From Coprinopsis marcescibilis (taxonomy: Eukaryota > Basidiomycota > Agaricomycetes > Agaricales > Psathyrellaceae), in NCBI GenBank assembly GCA_004369085.1, contig ML210152.1, positions 62,001 to 126,000 on the forward strand: a stretch of DNA of 64,000 nucleotides. The letters run 5' to 3'. Position 1 is the first letter of the stretch. Each line of letters opens with the position of its first letter. The translations under genes and the position numbers were made by a program. Under the pieces are notes generated by a model. It ran no database searches. It saw nothing but the letters and a program-made list of their open reading frames with translations, and was not told the origin of the DNA. Shown here piece by piece: positions 35,047 to 46,511 of this stretch.

Positions 35047-38000
35047 TTATAACAAAGTTTGATACTTGTTTACCCCACCGTCAGTGCCGTTCATAAGCCT
35101 TTCTCGAACCCTGTCCATCGCTTTGCCGCATGCATTGAATATTTGCAGGACATAATCAAGATCGTTGCACATTATTGGGCGCGGATGCGAATTTATCAAT
35201 TCTTCTCGCAAATCTGGATGTTGAGTAAATTTGAGGTATATGGTTTCTTCCAGCTAGCAGACAACCGCAATGATGAGCAATTAGATGGTATATCTAGCAT
35301 CGGGAGGCACACACCTTTTCAGCCGAAATTTGGTCCCAGTCGTCCCTACAATGATGAGACCATTGTTTCGATACTTCCAATACCTCACCAACATTGCTGC
35401 AAAGCCGTATCCTCTCTGCTGTGTCTGGAAAGCTTTCGAGGTACTTCATGGCTTCAAGCAGATGTATGGCCGTAGAATATTGTTTCCCATGATGCTCAAC
35501 GGGATAATCTGCATCTTCGACAATGCCTCCCCAGGAGATGAAGGATTCCGTCTGCATCCTGGAACCTTGTAGTGAAGCATACTCCGAAGTCGAGGTCGAC
35601 AAAGGCCTAGTTAACCTCCCTTCCCGACGTGTAGTGGTGCTCCGGTTCAGGTCGTCCTTTTGGGTTGTAACGATTTTGGCTAGAGAATGTCTTTTTTGCG
35701 GCGAAAAATCTGAATGGCCAGGAAAGGGTGGTGTATCTGAAGTGGGTGCCCTCCGATCATCAATTCTTGCACCCTCGGTGTATGATGGGTCTGGTGGATA
35801 TTCAACATGTGGAGGATGATTTGGTGCCACGGGTCCATCGCTAACCCATCCTGGTTCTGCTGGAATGAAGGGTTGGGTATTTCGTCGAAGTATTGATCTC
35901 GTAGGCCCTGTCGAGCGCGTCGTTACTGGGCTACGTATACATTTCAGCTTGAGAAGTAAATAAGGGGTAAAAATGGATATACGCACTGTTTGGGCTCAAC
36001 TTGATAGGGAAGGGCGTGATCGTAGCCAGATTCGTAGTAAGGGGGGTGAAAGAACTGCCCACGTTCTATGGGGGTTGGTGGAAAGGACTCGTAAGGTATG
36101 TACGGAGCTCCGAAACCGGAATTCTGCTCTTGAATATGACGGACCCACGCTTCCGTAGCGTTATTCGAATGTGGTTGCAGTGGCTCAACCGAGATGGTGG
36201 CAGAGGGATGTGAAGACGTGATAGAGGGAGATTGCACCCCTTCGAAGCGAACCTGTTTTGAATGATTGTCCACATACTCATCGGGGTCAATGGTCATGCT
36301 TGAGCGCTTCAAATTCGAAATTAGTGGTGAGGGTCCGGGTCTGGTGTTCTTATCAGCTTCCGACTCGTTCGGACTGAATGGACCAGGTGAGGGAGAACGA
36401 GGGAAAGGGATGTCGGCTCTGGGGCCAGCCTTGGTGGATGCCGAAGACCGTTCCCAGTGTTCGCCCCAAATAGTTGTTAAGGTTTGCTGACTGCCTTCTG
36501 CACCGTGGTGCAAGGTGAGTCCTTTCTTCCGGGGTTTCCTGTCGTCTTGACTTCTCTGTATCCAAAGTTTGACTTGCTTCTTAAAGCGACTGTCCATCGG
36601 TGCCCCAAAGTATACGAAAGTCTTGACAACTATTGCTCCATAGATTATTGCCAGAGCAAGAACACAGCTGATGATGGAACGAGCAGCAATAGACTCTTCT
36701 CGAGTGAAGGGTGTTGGTTTATTCTCTGGGTCGCCTCTCCAGAGAAAAGCAACGATGCAGATCACATAGAGTATTAGTGACCTAGTAATGTGAGAAATAA
36801 GCTTCTGTCAGCCTCCAAGAAGAAACACACTCACCAAATTAACCAAAATGCAGGAAGCGCCAGCAAGATCCATACATTCCAAAATAGACCTGGGTTCTCT
36901 TTCTGGACTTCCTAAATCGATAAACGGTTAGCTGATGCTCAGTTTGTATTGCTTCACTCGACACACCTGTGCCCACGCAACGGCTTTATGCGGCTTCCTC
37001 ATTGTATTGAACCGAACGATATAGAGACATCCCAAGAGCAAGCTGATCAATGCACATATCAACGAGTACAGTGCCGTGTATCGGACCACAGGATCCCCAC
37101 CAGCAGCTTCAATCTGCAAAAGGGAGACGATGGCCCTGGTATGTTGAGGGCGTGAGTACCAGAATTACGATACCAGACGACTCACGATAGGAGCAGTACG
37201 GAAACAAGATTAACAGTCTTCCATTCCTTCAACAGCGTATCGATTAACTGTTCCCATGTATCCGTCATTTTCTGATACGCCAGCGGGATGGTTGAGTCTG
37301 GAATCCCCTGTCTGTCAAACGATGCGTGCTCCAGAACCAAGCGCTTCATTCTGACGATGTCGATGTTGGCATCGTCAAAGACGGCAGCTACCCGATTGTA
37401 GTATAGTGCAGGAAGCCCAAGAAAAACGTAAAGATACGTTTGTCGAAGGACATACGTTCTGAGTATGTCGAAAGCGAAAAACTGTGGTGGATCCATCGAT
37501 GCCGTAATAAGAGGAAGGAGTGCGTCGGATCCCGCCAATGGATGTGCCCCTATTCGTTCTCGTTTGGCGAGCTCGTGAAAGGAAATCGAAGGCTCGTGTT
37601 CTTTTTCCGAGTCGCTCCAGCTGGTTGTCGAGGAGGTTGGGCTAGCCATATTGGCACGACCTTCTACCACTTCTGCTGGATGAGGTAGTGGTGTTATAGT
37701 GTGCATGGCACCTTCTTCTACGTCAATAGTAGTATGGTGTGTTGCTGGATAGGTCCCGTCGCGTCCTTCCTCCGGTTGTGTTCCAGTGGGCGATTGACCT
37801 TCCTCCCGTTCCCATCTTCGTTGCCGGTCTGGTAGAGTACTCATGCTTTCGGAGTACCCAAATGGCGAGGTCCCGAAGCGTGGATAGCTTCTCATAAAAG
37901 TCGAGGTGGGCGTGTATCCAGATAGCACTGTCGAAGAGTCATCTTCTCTAGCGGGTGCTGAATATGAATAAGGGAAATGCGTGTCCTCATAGGGAGCCAT

Positions 38001-38678
38001 ATATGGCACCGGAATACTCCAAGCTTCAGCTTCCTGTCGTACACTGTTCAGGCTGGTTGAGGACTGGTGGGGAAGTGATTGGAAAGGATCCACTGCAATG
38101 AAAGCATCGCGGTAAATCTCCTCTGATACACCTGCCTGCCACAGATCTTGCGGAACGGTTGGAGGCCTTGATTCCTCAGCCAGTTGGGGTTGCCGACGTT
38201 TGAGTATAGAGTGAAGAGACCTTCGCGAAGAAGCTATCGATGGCTACCTAAGTCAGAGAAGACTACTAATTGTAGCCAAGAACAACATACCGGACCCTTG
38301 ACGCGCAGGATTTGGGCGCTGCGATGGAGGCAAAGGCTTACTTCTCCCCTCGTCGTTTCCCTCTTCCTCCGTCTCTATGGTAGAAAGTCCACTGCCCTCC
38401 ACTCCTGTAGCCTGCTGCTGGGTTCCTGTGCTAGGTTCCTGTGCAGTAGCATCGTGGCGTCGTTCATCCTCTTGTTCCGAAGGAATTTCTTGTGGACTTG
38501 GTGGCCTCGAAGGTGGCTTCACGACGATAGTGTCAACCTGAGGCTCCACCGATTCCAGGACAGGTGAAGTTAGGATAGGCGAAGGGGTACTCGCTTGCGA
38601 ACTCGGCGAAGACGTCCTATCATCCCCTATTGACACGACAGTATGTCCCTCAAAGCGAACACTCTTCTTCGTCCGCAT
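35047..38678 (-). CDS. Multi-pass membrane protein fused to C-terminal NADAR domain (copy A)
   Basis: Seven exons in coding order (38291-38678, 37186-38233, 36967-37135, 36835-36908, 35987-36781, 35315-35930, 35047-35253) give 1,098 aa. The N-terminal ~390 residues are disordered. A membrane domain follows with helices at about 395-413, 468-487, 500-520, 544-575 and 597-617; marks are LLKEWKTVNLVSVLLLS, GCLYIVRFNTMRKPHKAVAW, FWNVWILLALP and IVAFLWRGDP. After a second disordered linker comes a NADAR domain at about 960-1090 (YSTAIHLLEAMKYL, AERIRLCSNVGEVLEVS, DDWDQIS, TIYLKFTQHPDLREELI, DRVRERL). NADAR enzymes act on ADP-ribose/NAD-derived N-glycosidic bonds. The usual WGxGPDGxGxN segment is missing here. 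VRFEG occurs twice (38646-38666, 36238-36258). Tandem with copy B, 571 bp apart. The 36908 acceptor is the weakest junction. Fusion confident; activity unknown. Confidence 0.83.
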
Positions 38679-39249
38679 GATGTAGTATCAGGGGGCCCTC
38701 TATCGGCTCTTCCGATTCAGGTCCAAAACGTCAACACCACTGAATTCTGCTGTCCTGAAGGCTGGGCTGAGGACAATCCAATACACATATCAAATCATGA
38801 ACCCTCTCACCTCAAACTGCAAACGCTGCAGAATTCCTATCGGCTACAAAAGCCCACCTCACGAACAAGATCGCAGACGTGCACTAGGGACGGTGCAGAG
38901 TAGCGTGAGCTCCAACCACAGACCGAATTGAGGCAAGGGGCCCCAATTTAACATTGCTGACAGGATGACTGTTCGAGTGCAACGTGTATTCCAAATCTGA
39001 TGCCAGGCATAGACGCCCGGTCAAAACAAATCATATCAGGATACGCGTATTTGGTGTTTCTCTGACTGGTTTGCTACTGCAAGTGCCCTAGGCAGTCTGT
39101 TACTACACTATTTAGATATATACATATATACAGTCAGTAGTACCCATCATCACCGCAAATCATGAAATATAAATGCACACGTCCTCATAAAACATACAAT
39201 GTCCCAGACTTCAGTCCAACTTAAGTCACCATTGCTCACATAAAATTCA
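38679..39249. other. Spacer between tandem NADAR membrane genes
   Basis: 571 bp containing the promoter of copy A and the 3' flank of copy B. A TA-rich stretch with repeated ATATAC lies at about 39113-39131. No gene seen. Confidence 0.5.
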
Positions 39250-42200
39250 TCAAGAAGTCCCTTTCAGCCCTCTCAACCTCTCCCTAACCCTGACAAGCAC
39301 ATCCCCGAACGCATTCTGCGTAGGACTAGCCGGTTCCCGATGGTACAAGCTCCTAAACACCTCATCCAGATCCGAACATACAATAGTCCTCGGATGCGTG
39401 TCTAACAACAGCTTGCGCAGCTCAGGATGCTGCGTAAACTTGAGATACAGAATTCTCTCCAGCTATCACCACATAAATCGTCAGTGCCCACCCACAGAAC
39501 ACGTTACAAGTTCAAGATAACACACCTTCCACGTTGAAACCTCAACCCAATCCTCCCGCATATAATGCGAGCACTTGAGCGACAACTCAAAAACCGCATC
39601 AACATCCCCACAAACCCTAATCTTCTCACCCAATTCCGGATGATGCTTCATATACTTCATCGCTTCAAACAAATGCGCAGCCGTAGGGTACACACGTCCA
39701 GAATGCTGGACAGGGTGACCAGAGCGGTTGAAGAACCCCGAATAAACACTATCAAATGCGCTGATGTGCATAGGCATGATCGGGCCTGGGGAGAATGCAG
39801 AACTCGAAGCGAGAGCCCGTTGGATGGCTTCCTTCTGGTCCCCGGGATTCGCATAGGTATTGTACCGCCGATGTCGACTTCGAGGTGCAGAAGAAGGTTG
39901 CGGATGGTCGGGGAGCACCCTTGGTTGGTCCAAATCAAGCGGTGGAGGCACACGGGGTCGATCGACGGATAAGGGAGCACTAGCGAAGTTGAACGGATTA
40001 ACCAGCACAACATCCTGCTTCCGCTCAACATTTCGTTCGCCAAGAGAAGGATCATGATACGCATAATCCTTCACTTTGAATGAAATAGCAGGGGTATCGT
40101 TCAGAGCCTCCGGCTCGTCCATGATGGGCCCAGGATCCGGTCTGAAGTCGTCCAGGATGGTGGGAGACGACATAGTCGGAAGTGTTGCAGCACGTTCCGG
40201 TAAAATCCTCTGGTGCTGGGGACGCACCGCCGGAGGAGAAGCAGGATACCCCTCAAACCGAACTTTCGGGTGCACACCAGCTGACGACACCATTGGGACA
40301 GTCGCCTGCCGAACATGTATCTTCGGTCCCTCCCCCCGGCTATGCACTGAGCTATTCTCGTCCAACGACATCGTAAACCGCTGCGGGGACAACCCTGGAA
40401 TCGTAGCTGGTGTTTCCCCCTTGGCCACAGCCGACTTCATAGACAGTCGATCCCAGTACTCTGACCAAGTATTCGTTGCTCCAGGTACATGTCCTTGGAA
40501 CCCTGAATCGTGATTCGGATTCCTAAACGCCGCAAGCTTCTTCTTGAGCTCGTTCTCCCTGCGCTGCATCCAAAACCGGACCTGCTTCTTGAATCGCCTA
40601 TCCATTGGCGCACCGAAGTAGATAAAAGTCTTGATGACGATGCCTCCGTAGATGACTGCGAGTACAAGGGCTCCAGTGATGATACACCGCGCAGCTAGAG
40701 TCGTGGCTGGCTTAAAAGGCTCCGGGGGGTCTGTCGGATCGCCTCGCCACAGAAATACAATGATACATAGCACATAGAAGACCAATGACCTGTAAGGGAC
40801 ATGTATAAGTCATAGTAATGTAGGACGGTCGATGCGTACTTGAACTTACCAGGTAAGCCAAATGGCAGGCAAAGCGAGCAAAATCCACACGTTCCAAAAG
40901 ACCCCAACATCCTGCAGCTCCTTTTGAGTTTCCTGCGCCCACGCGATGGCTTTGTGAGGCTTCCGCATCGTATTGAATCGCACAATATAAACACATCCCA
41001 GCAAAAGACTGATCAATGCGCAGACCAGCGAATAAATGGCAGCATAATGCAACAAAGGGTCCGCATTCGCTGACTCGATCTGAAGCAACGACAAAATAGC
41101 CCTGCAAATTGAAATAGCAAAAGTGAGACGAGGTCCAAGACAATGAGAAAGGATCAGACTCACGAAAGCAACAATACGGAAATGATGTTCAACGTCTTCC
41201 ACTCCTTGATAAGTGTATCGATGAAATGCTGCCAGGATCGTTTCAACTTTTCAAAAGCAGGCGGACTAGCGGAATGGCCACCCTTCTCTCCCATCCTCCT
41301 CGTCGACTCTGTATCCAACACCAACTGCTTCATCACCATAATCTCAATATTCGCCTCGTCAAAAATTGTAACCACCCGCGTAAAGTAGAGTGCCGGGAGT
41401 CCAAGCAGGATATAAAGATACGCCGTCCTTGAGACGTACTTCCACAGACTATAGAGGTACGAAAAAAATCCTTCTCCGGTGGTCGAAGCGGTCGTGGGTA
41501 ATGGGAGGTTCTCCGATGGCGAAAGCGATAACGTAGCAAACTTCTCCGCCGGATCCTGTGCGAAACTGTCGAATTTGATATTCGTCGACGTCTTCGTACT
41601 AGCGCGCCTCAACAACCCCGGAATGCTCTGCGAGTGTCCAACGTCCGGCCCAAAATGAACGGGAGCACCATTCCCAGCTTGAAATTGCCACTGAAAGGCC
41701 TCGCCTCCCGCCGCATGCGTCCCAACAGCACCATTGCCAGCACCGGCACCCCCAAACGCCATTGAATTCCGAGCCCCTTCAGCACCTTCCTCAGGCGTGA
41801 AACTATGAAATGAACCTGTGCTATTCGCACTGCTACCGTGCAGCGACACCCCCCTTCTCGACTCCGACCCACTCCCAAACGAAGCAGACTGCCGTCCTCG
41901 CGCTGCATACCCAGGCGGGACAGCAGCCAAGAATTCATCTTCCCCCGGTTCCGGTTCCTCAGGAATATCATCCCCGTCCGATATGCCTTTATATGCAACG
42001 TTTACAGTCCAGGCTTCAGATTCGATGGGAGTCTTGTGCGGTTGGTTTTGGTGCGACGACGAAACCGAATGTGCGCGTCTGGGCCTCTCGCCGAAGGGAT
42101 TGACGGCAGTAAAGGAATCCTTGTTGAGTGCCTCTGTTACACCTGCCTGCCATGAATCCAGATCCCGAGAATCAAAGCTAGGTTTGGTAACAGGTGGTGT

Positions 42201-42866
42201 CGCTACCGGCGTGGTCGTAGTATTAGCCGTCGTCGGTGGTGGGGGTGGTTGGGGCTCTGGCCCAGGTGCAGGCGGACGCCGTCGCAGTGACCGAAAAGAC
42301 GATAGCGACATCCTCGAAGAAGATTCAACTACAACCCCCCACGTCAGTTTACCCTCCCAAAGATACGTTGTATGCAACCCTAACATACCAGAATTGCGGC
42401 GATTCGGCGACCTCAAGGATTTCGATAGCAGTCGTCTGCGGATCGACGTCTTGGGCAGCTCACTATCCTTCGCCCCCTCTTCTTTAGCCTTGCTTTTGGG
42501 TTTGGACTGGCACTTCCCCGAGCTAGACTCTGCCACCTGCTCTACGGCGGTGGCCACCTTCGACGGCGCTTCATCGACATCCCCATCACTCTTTACACCA
42601 GCTTCAATCCCTTTCCACTCCTCCTCCTCTTTCTCTCCACCCGGACTCCCACTCCTACCAGCAGAACTCTCTTGACCCACCGATGCATCCTCCTCCGGAT
42701 ACCGCCCAATGTACACATCCGAAGCAGCAGGCGTATGCGGCGGTTCAACCACAATGCCATAATGCTCAGACGACACCGTGAACATCGACTCGGACATCGT
42801 ATCCGGTACATCCAGATACGCGCTGCGCCGCCTCCTGCTGCTCGAAGAGCTTGATCCCGTCGACAT
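39250..42866 (-). CDS. Multi-pass membrane protein fused to C-terminal NADAR domain (copy B)
   Basis: Five exons in coding order (42389-42866, 41164-42328, 40850-41101, 39526-40789, 39250-39462) give 1,123 aa. The start is MSTGSSSSSSRRRRSAYLD; the open frame reaches further upstream but without another ATG. A disordered N-terminal region runs to about 460. Helices lie at about 462-484, 539-557, 568-588, 615-646 and 666-689, with LIKEWKTLNIISVLLLS, GCVYIVRFNTMRKPHKAIAW, FWNVWILLALPAIWLTW and CIIVFLWRGDP nearly identical to copy A. The NADAR domain spans about 980-1120 (YPTAAHLFEAMKYM at 999, EKIRVCGDVDAVFELS, REDWVEVS, ILYLKFTQHPELRKLLL, NAFGDVLVRVRERLRGL). The 60-nt intron at 42329-42388 has no stop in frame; I treat it as an intron because copy A has one at the same place. 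Copy A has one extra intron after the PHKAVAWAQ block. Confidence 0.85.
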
Positions 42867-44249
42867 GGTTGAACGTGTAGTTGTATGGTTCCAATCGTTA
42901 TAATGCTCGTTTCGTAAAATTTGAATCGACTCCTCCGTCCGAGACTCCGCCCAAGAACCAACTAGACACACCGCAAGGTTAGTTCCACATGTCCGATGAT
43001 AATGGAAACGTCTACACACCTCGAGGCTTTCTACCACTGGAAGTTTCCGAGGTCCTCACGGAGGGCCACCAAAGGCGTATGCAAGGTCAACTCCAACCGA
43101 AATTCCAACTGTGTGTGGCCTTTCCAATTCCATCACCTGGGCATAACGTCAAACGCACATAACCCCGTGCGACTTTGCAAGCGCCCAATTGGCATTCCGT
43201 TACGGTTTCATATCGCCGCCGGCGATGAAGAGAGCAAGGAAGGCGCCAGAGCTTAACCAAAGCATACAGATAGTAGGTGAGAGTTGGAACAAGTCGGACA
43301 TGGTGGTTGTCAAGACAAGAGCAGGGTCTGTACAGATGAATGGAACCCCGCTCATCGTCACCGATCACAGCGATCAATATTATTACAACCCTGGTTGTAC
43401 TACTACGCGTTGCTCTCAACTGACTCGTAACAATGCGACACTTTATCATAAAGGAGCCCGTTCAAAAAGCGATGAAGAGGATGAAGTGGCGGGTACAGTA
43501 CTTTCTTCTCCCCCTGAAGGCCCTGTCGTATCTTCAAGAAAAGGTTTTCAGCTTAAATCTAATAACTTCACAGCCGAATGTTATGATTCAGTCGTTAGCT
43601 ACCAAGGTGTGTACATTCTGTCATACTTGTACATCGCCCTTTTCGCTTAGCCTTTGTCGAAAACGCAGTGACGAAGCTATGCACAAGCCCCTTGAGCAAG
43701 ACCCGCCCCCAGCCCACTCCCCATACAGCTGCTAGAGATGATGCTGGGTACTTCGAAGGAATCCGCCGTAAATAAGTCACAGGTTCCCTTTGGGAGATCC
43801 TCCCTGCGCAGGGAATTGTGATGAGCGTGCGGGCAAGGGGACATGTCCAGTCGGTCTTGAGTCGGAGCCAGGGATGTTTTGCGAAATGGTGTCACATACA
43901 CAGTGGTGTAGCTGCCGATTGTGCGAGGCTCTGAAGCTTCAAACGATTGTATCGCCCCCTTTGACGCCCGTCACCCTTCCCTTCCCTTCCCCACGCCGCT
44001 TCAGGCCTCAGGACTGGAGCCGATTGAAGCCCACAACCAGGGAAATACACAGTGGGCCTTGGGTTATCAGCCTCTGTATGCGCCGCCTCGCTTACTTGTC
44101 AAGGCTGCCGACAGGCTCCGTAGATCGAGAGGCGTGTGGAAAGGTTGAAGAAACGGTGTGGAAAAGGGGCAAATAATGGGGGTAACCTTGAGCCAGATGG
44201 AGGTGAGACTACCCCTCCGAATGTGTATTCGAAGGTCATGACTGAAGAT
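42867..44249. other. Intergenic, no gene seen
   Basis: Holds the promoter of NADAR membrane copy B on its left. Frames such as 43189-43650 (+) have no recognisable motif. The right part may contain further decayed NLR sequence, but I cannot align it. Confidence 0.45.
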
Positions 44250-46348
44250 ATGCCCTCACGATGCATTTGATTCGTTGCGTGACCACCTTCGCCGACAAGC
44301 CAAGGCCAACCCGAAGATCCTCGTTGCTTTCGCATAATGCCGATACACGGACCCCCTCCCCGTGAAGGCAGTTATGGCTGCTATCATTCGTCAGATACTC
44401 GAAGACTACCCATCGACAGTCGGGTTCGTCAAGCTCATGTACGACAAGCACGAGCTCAGAGACACCAGTCCCACGGAAATGGAACTGGTGGAGGTCTTGA
44501 AGGCGATGTTTACCTGGGACAGGTTTGACCAGCGATTCACGGCTTGGGCGAAGCAACTTCACAGACCCAATTTGATATCATCGACACCATCTGCCAGCTT
44601 CCAATCAAAGCCCTTTTCACCTCGCAACCGCTACCTTTGCTGAAGGACAGCGTCCCCGAGGCAAGGTTCTTCAACATCATTGTCCGTGACGCCGACATTA
44701 GACTTATGATCGATGAGAAGGTTCGCAGCATGAAGACTCTGGAGAAGCTCCTCCTGCAGGATGGATGGCGGGAACGAGTGCTCAAGGTGGTCCTCGAAAA
44801 GTCGTCTGGGATGTAAGTTTCAACACAATCGTTGTTCTCATAGCTGTCTAACGTCCTGCCAGGTTTCTCCTTGCCTAATTGCAACTTGAAATGCTCGGAT
44901 CATGTCTCAGCATCTGTGACCTCCGCTCTGCACTCAACCGTTTGCCTAAAGGCGTTGATGCGATGTACGCCGCTACGATGGAGCGCATAGAGCAACAGGC
45001 TGATCCTCTCCTGGTGAAGCGGACTCTCGTGTGGCTTGTATATACACTAGAGTCCATGACTATCAATGATCTGCGCCATGCACTCGCCATCGATCTGGAC
45101 ACCTCCAAGTATGATCCAGAGCTCTTGGTCGACGCGGAAAGCCTTCTATCGGCCTGCTGTGGCCTGATCACCCTCGAACCACAGTTCGTAAGTATCTATT
45201 GGTACTAGTCATTCTAGAAGATCATTGAACCAAACCTTCTATAGATTATACCGCCAAGGATTTCCTGGAAACATACCTGCAAAAGGACTACCCCGAACCA
45301 CATGCGCTGATTGCGTCCAGCTGCGTCGCGCATCTGATATACCGCGGTTTTCAAGACATGAAGGACTTTGTCGAGAATGAATACGGCAGTCCATTCGTTG
45401 GGTACTCTCACCGTCAACGGGCAACGTACTCCCACTTATGCGCTTCCGTCCCCCCCAACACTGTTAATTTTATTCTTCAATGTTGCCGCTTCCCCATCCT
45501 ACACATATCTCGCCAGTCCATACAAGACGGCTCCTCGGTACACGTAGCTGCGGCGTTCGACTTCCTCCTCTTACTACGTGAATGGTTCCAACAAACTCAA
45601 CCCAGCGGCCCAGACCCATTCCCCCACCAGCTGGATGTCAATATAGGCACCGAAATGCAAGGCCATACGCCTCTTCGTATTGCAACAATGTTGGGCAACA
45701 TTGAGACTGTCCGCGAGCTTCTCGGTGTGGAAGGAATAGATGTATGCCGTCCCGACAAATGGGGTGTCACACCACTCATGGAGGCCTCGCGCATTGACAT
45801 TTCCAGATAGTGGAGCTGTTGTTGGGGCTGTCGACATCGGGGACGTCAATGCAACAAATCAGAGTGGCTGGACAGCACTGATGTATGCGTCGTTATTTGG
45901 GCATGTGGAGGTTGTCCGAGCCATTCTTGGATTCCAAAACACCAGAAACGGCGACCAAGACATTTCATATGGTGCCGGTATCAATGTCAATCAAGTTGGT
46001 GCTTCAGGTACAAGGACTGCCCTGTTAAATGCGATACACAGACGTCAATATGGAGTCGTGAAAGAGCTGCTCCGCGTCAAAGACATCAATGTCAACCATT
46101 GCCCTTCCGATGGATCAGCTCTGCGACATGCATCCCTGTGCAGCAGCACCGACATTGTCCAGCTCCTCCTTGACCACCCAGGTATCGACATAAACATCAC
46201 CGGCAAAGTTGGATGGACGGCACTAGATTTTGCTTCGCAATCCGGCTACGAAGACACAGCAGCCCTTCTCCAATCTCGTGGCGCACATAGCGGTCCCAGG
46301 ACGGGCCAACACATCACTTCAACTACTAATAACTTTGGTCGTCTGTAA
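44250..46348 (+). pseudogene. Decayed NACHT-ankyrin NLR-like gene
   Basis: Pieces of a fungal NLR appear in order. NACHT-side blocks are LRRQAKANPKILVAFA, VMAAIIRQILEDYP, YDKHELRDTSPTEMELVEVL, ICQLPIKALFTSQPLPLLKD and ARFFNIIVRDADIRLMIDEK. Post-NACHT blocks are LEMLGSCLSICDLRSALNRL, VDAMYAATMERIEQQADPLL, LVWLVYTLESMTINDLRHAL, DYTAKDFLETYLQKDYPEPH and IASSCVAHLIYRGFQ. Ankyrin repeats run from about 45640 to 46300 (GHTPLRIATMLGN, GWTALMYASLFGH, GWTALDFASQSGY). The P-loop part is absent. Breaks are a TAA at 44335-44337, a frame change at about 44530-44560, a TAA at 44876-44878 where the family has Gln, a frame change around the 45189-45244 intron, and a TAG at 45808-45810 with frame changes to about 45870. 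Such receptors act in fungal self/non-self recognition; this copy should be dead. Confidence 0.8.
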
Positions 46349-46511
46349 TCCACCAGTGCTCAGTACTCAGTCGAACGGGAGTCATCATAAAATTGATTAC
46401 TGTTCGACAATATCGTGAGGAGAACCTTTCTATTACATATTGTACACATCTTTCTTTGTCATAGCTGATTTGCTCGACTTTAGTCTCTATTCATCCGTCC
46501 AGAGCGACATT

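Noticed and set aside
41818..42675. 285-codon open frame on the plus strand
   Set aside because: Antisense shadow of NADAR membrane copy B; low-complexity Ser/Pro/Val composition and no family motif.
42867..43037. N-terminal extension of NADAR copy B
   Set aside because: The frame is open but begins with GTG, not ATG; the first ATG is at 42866.
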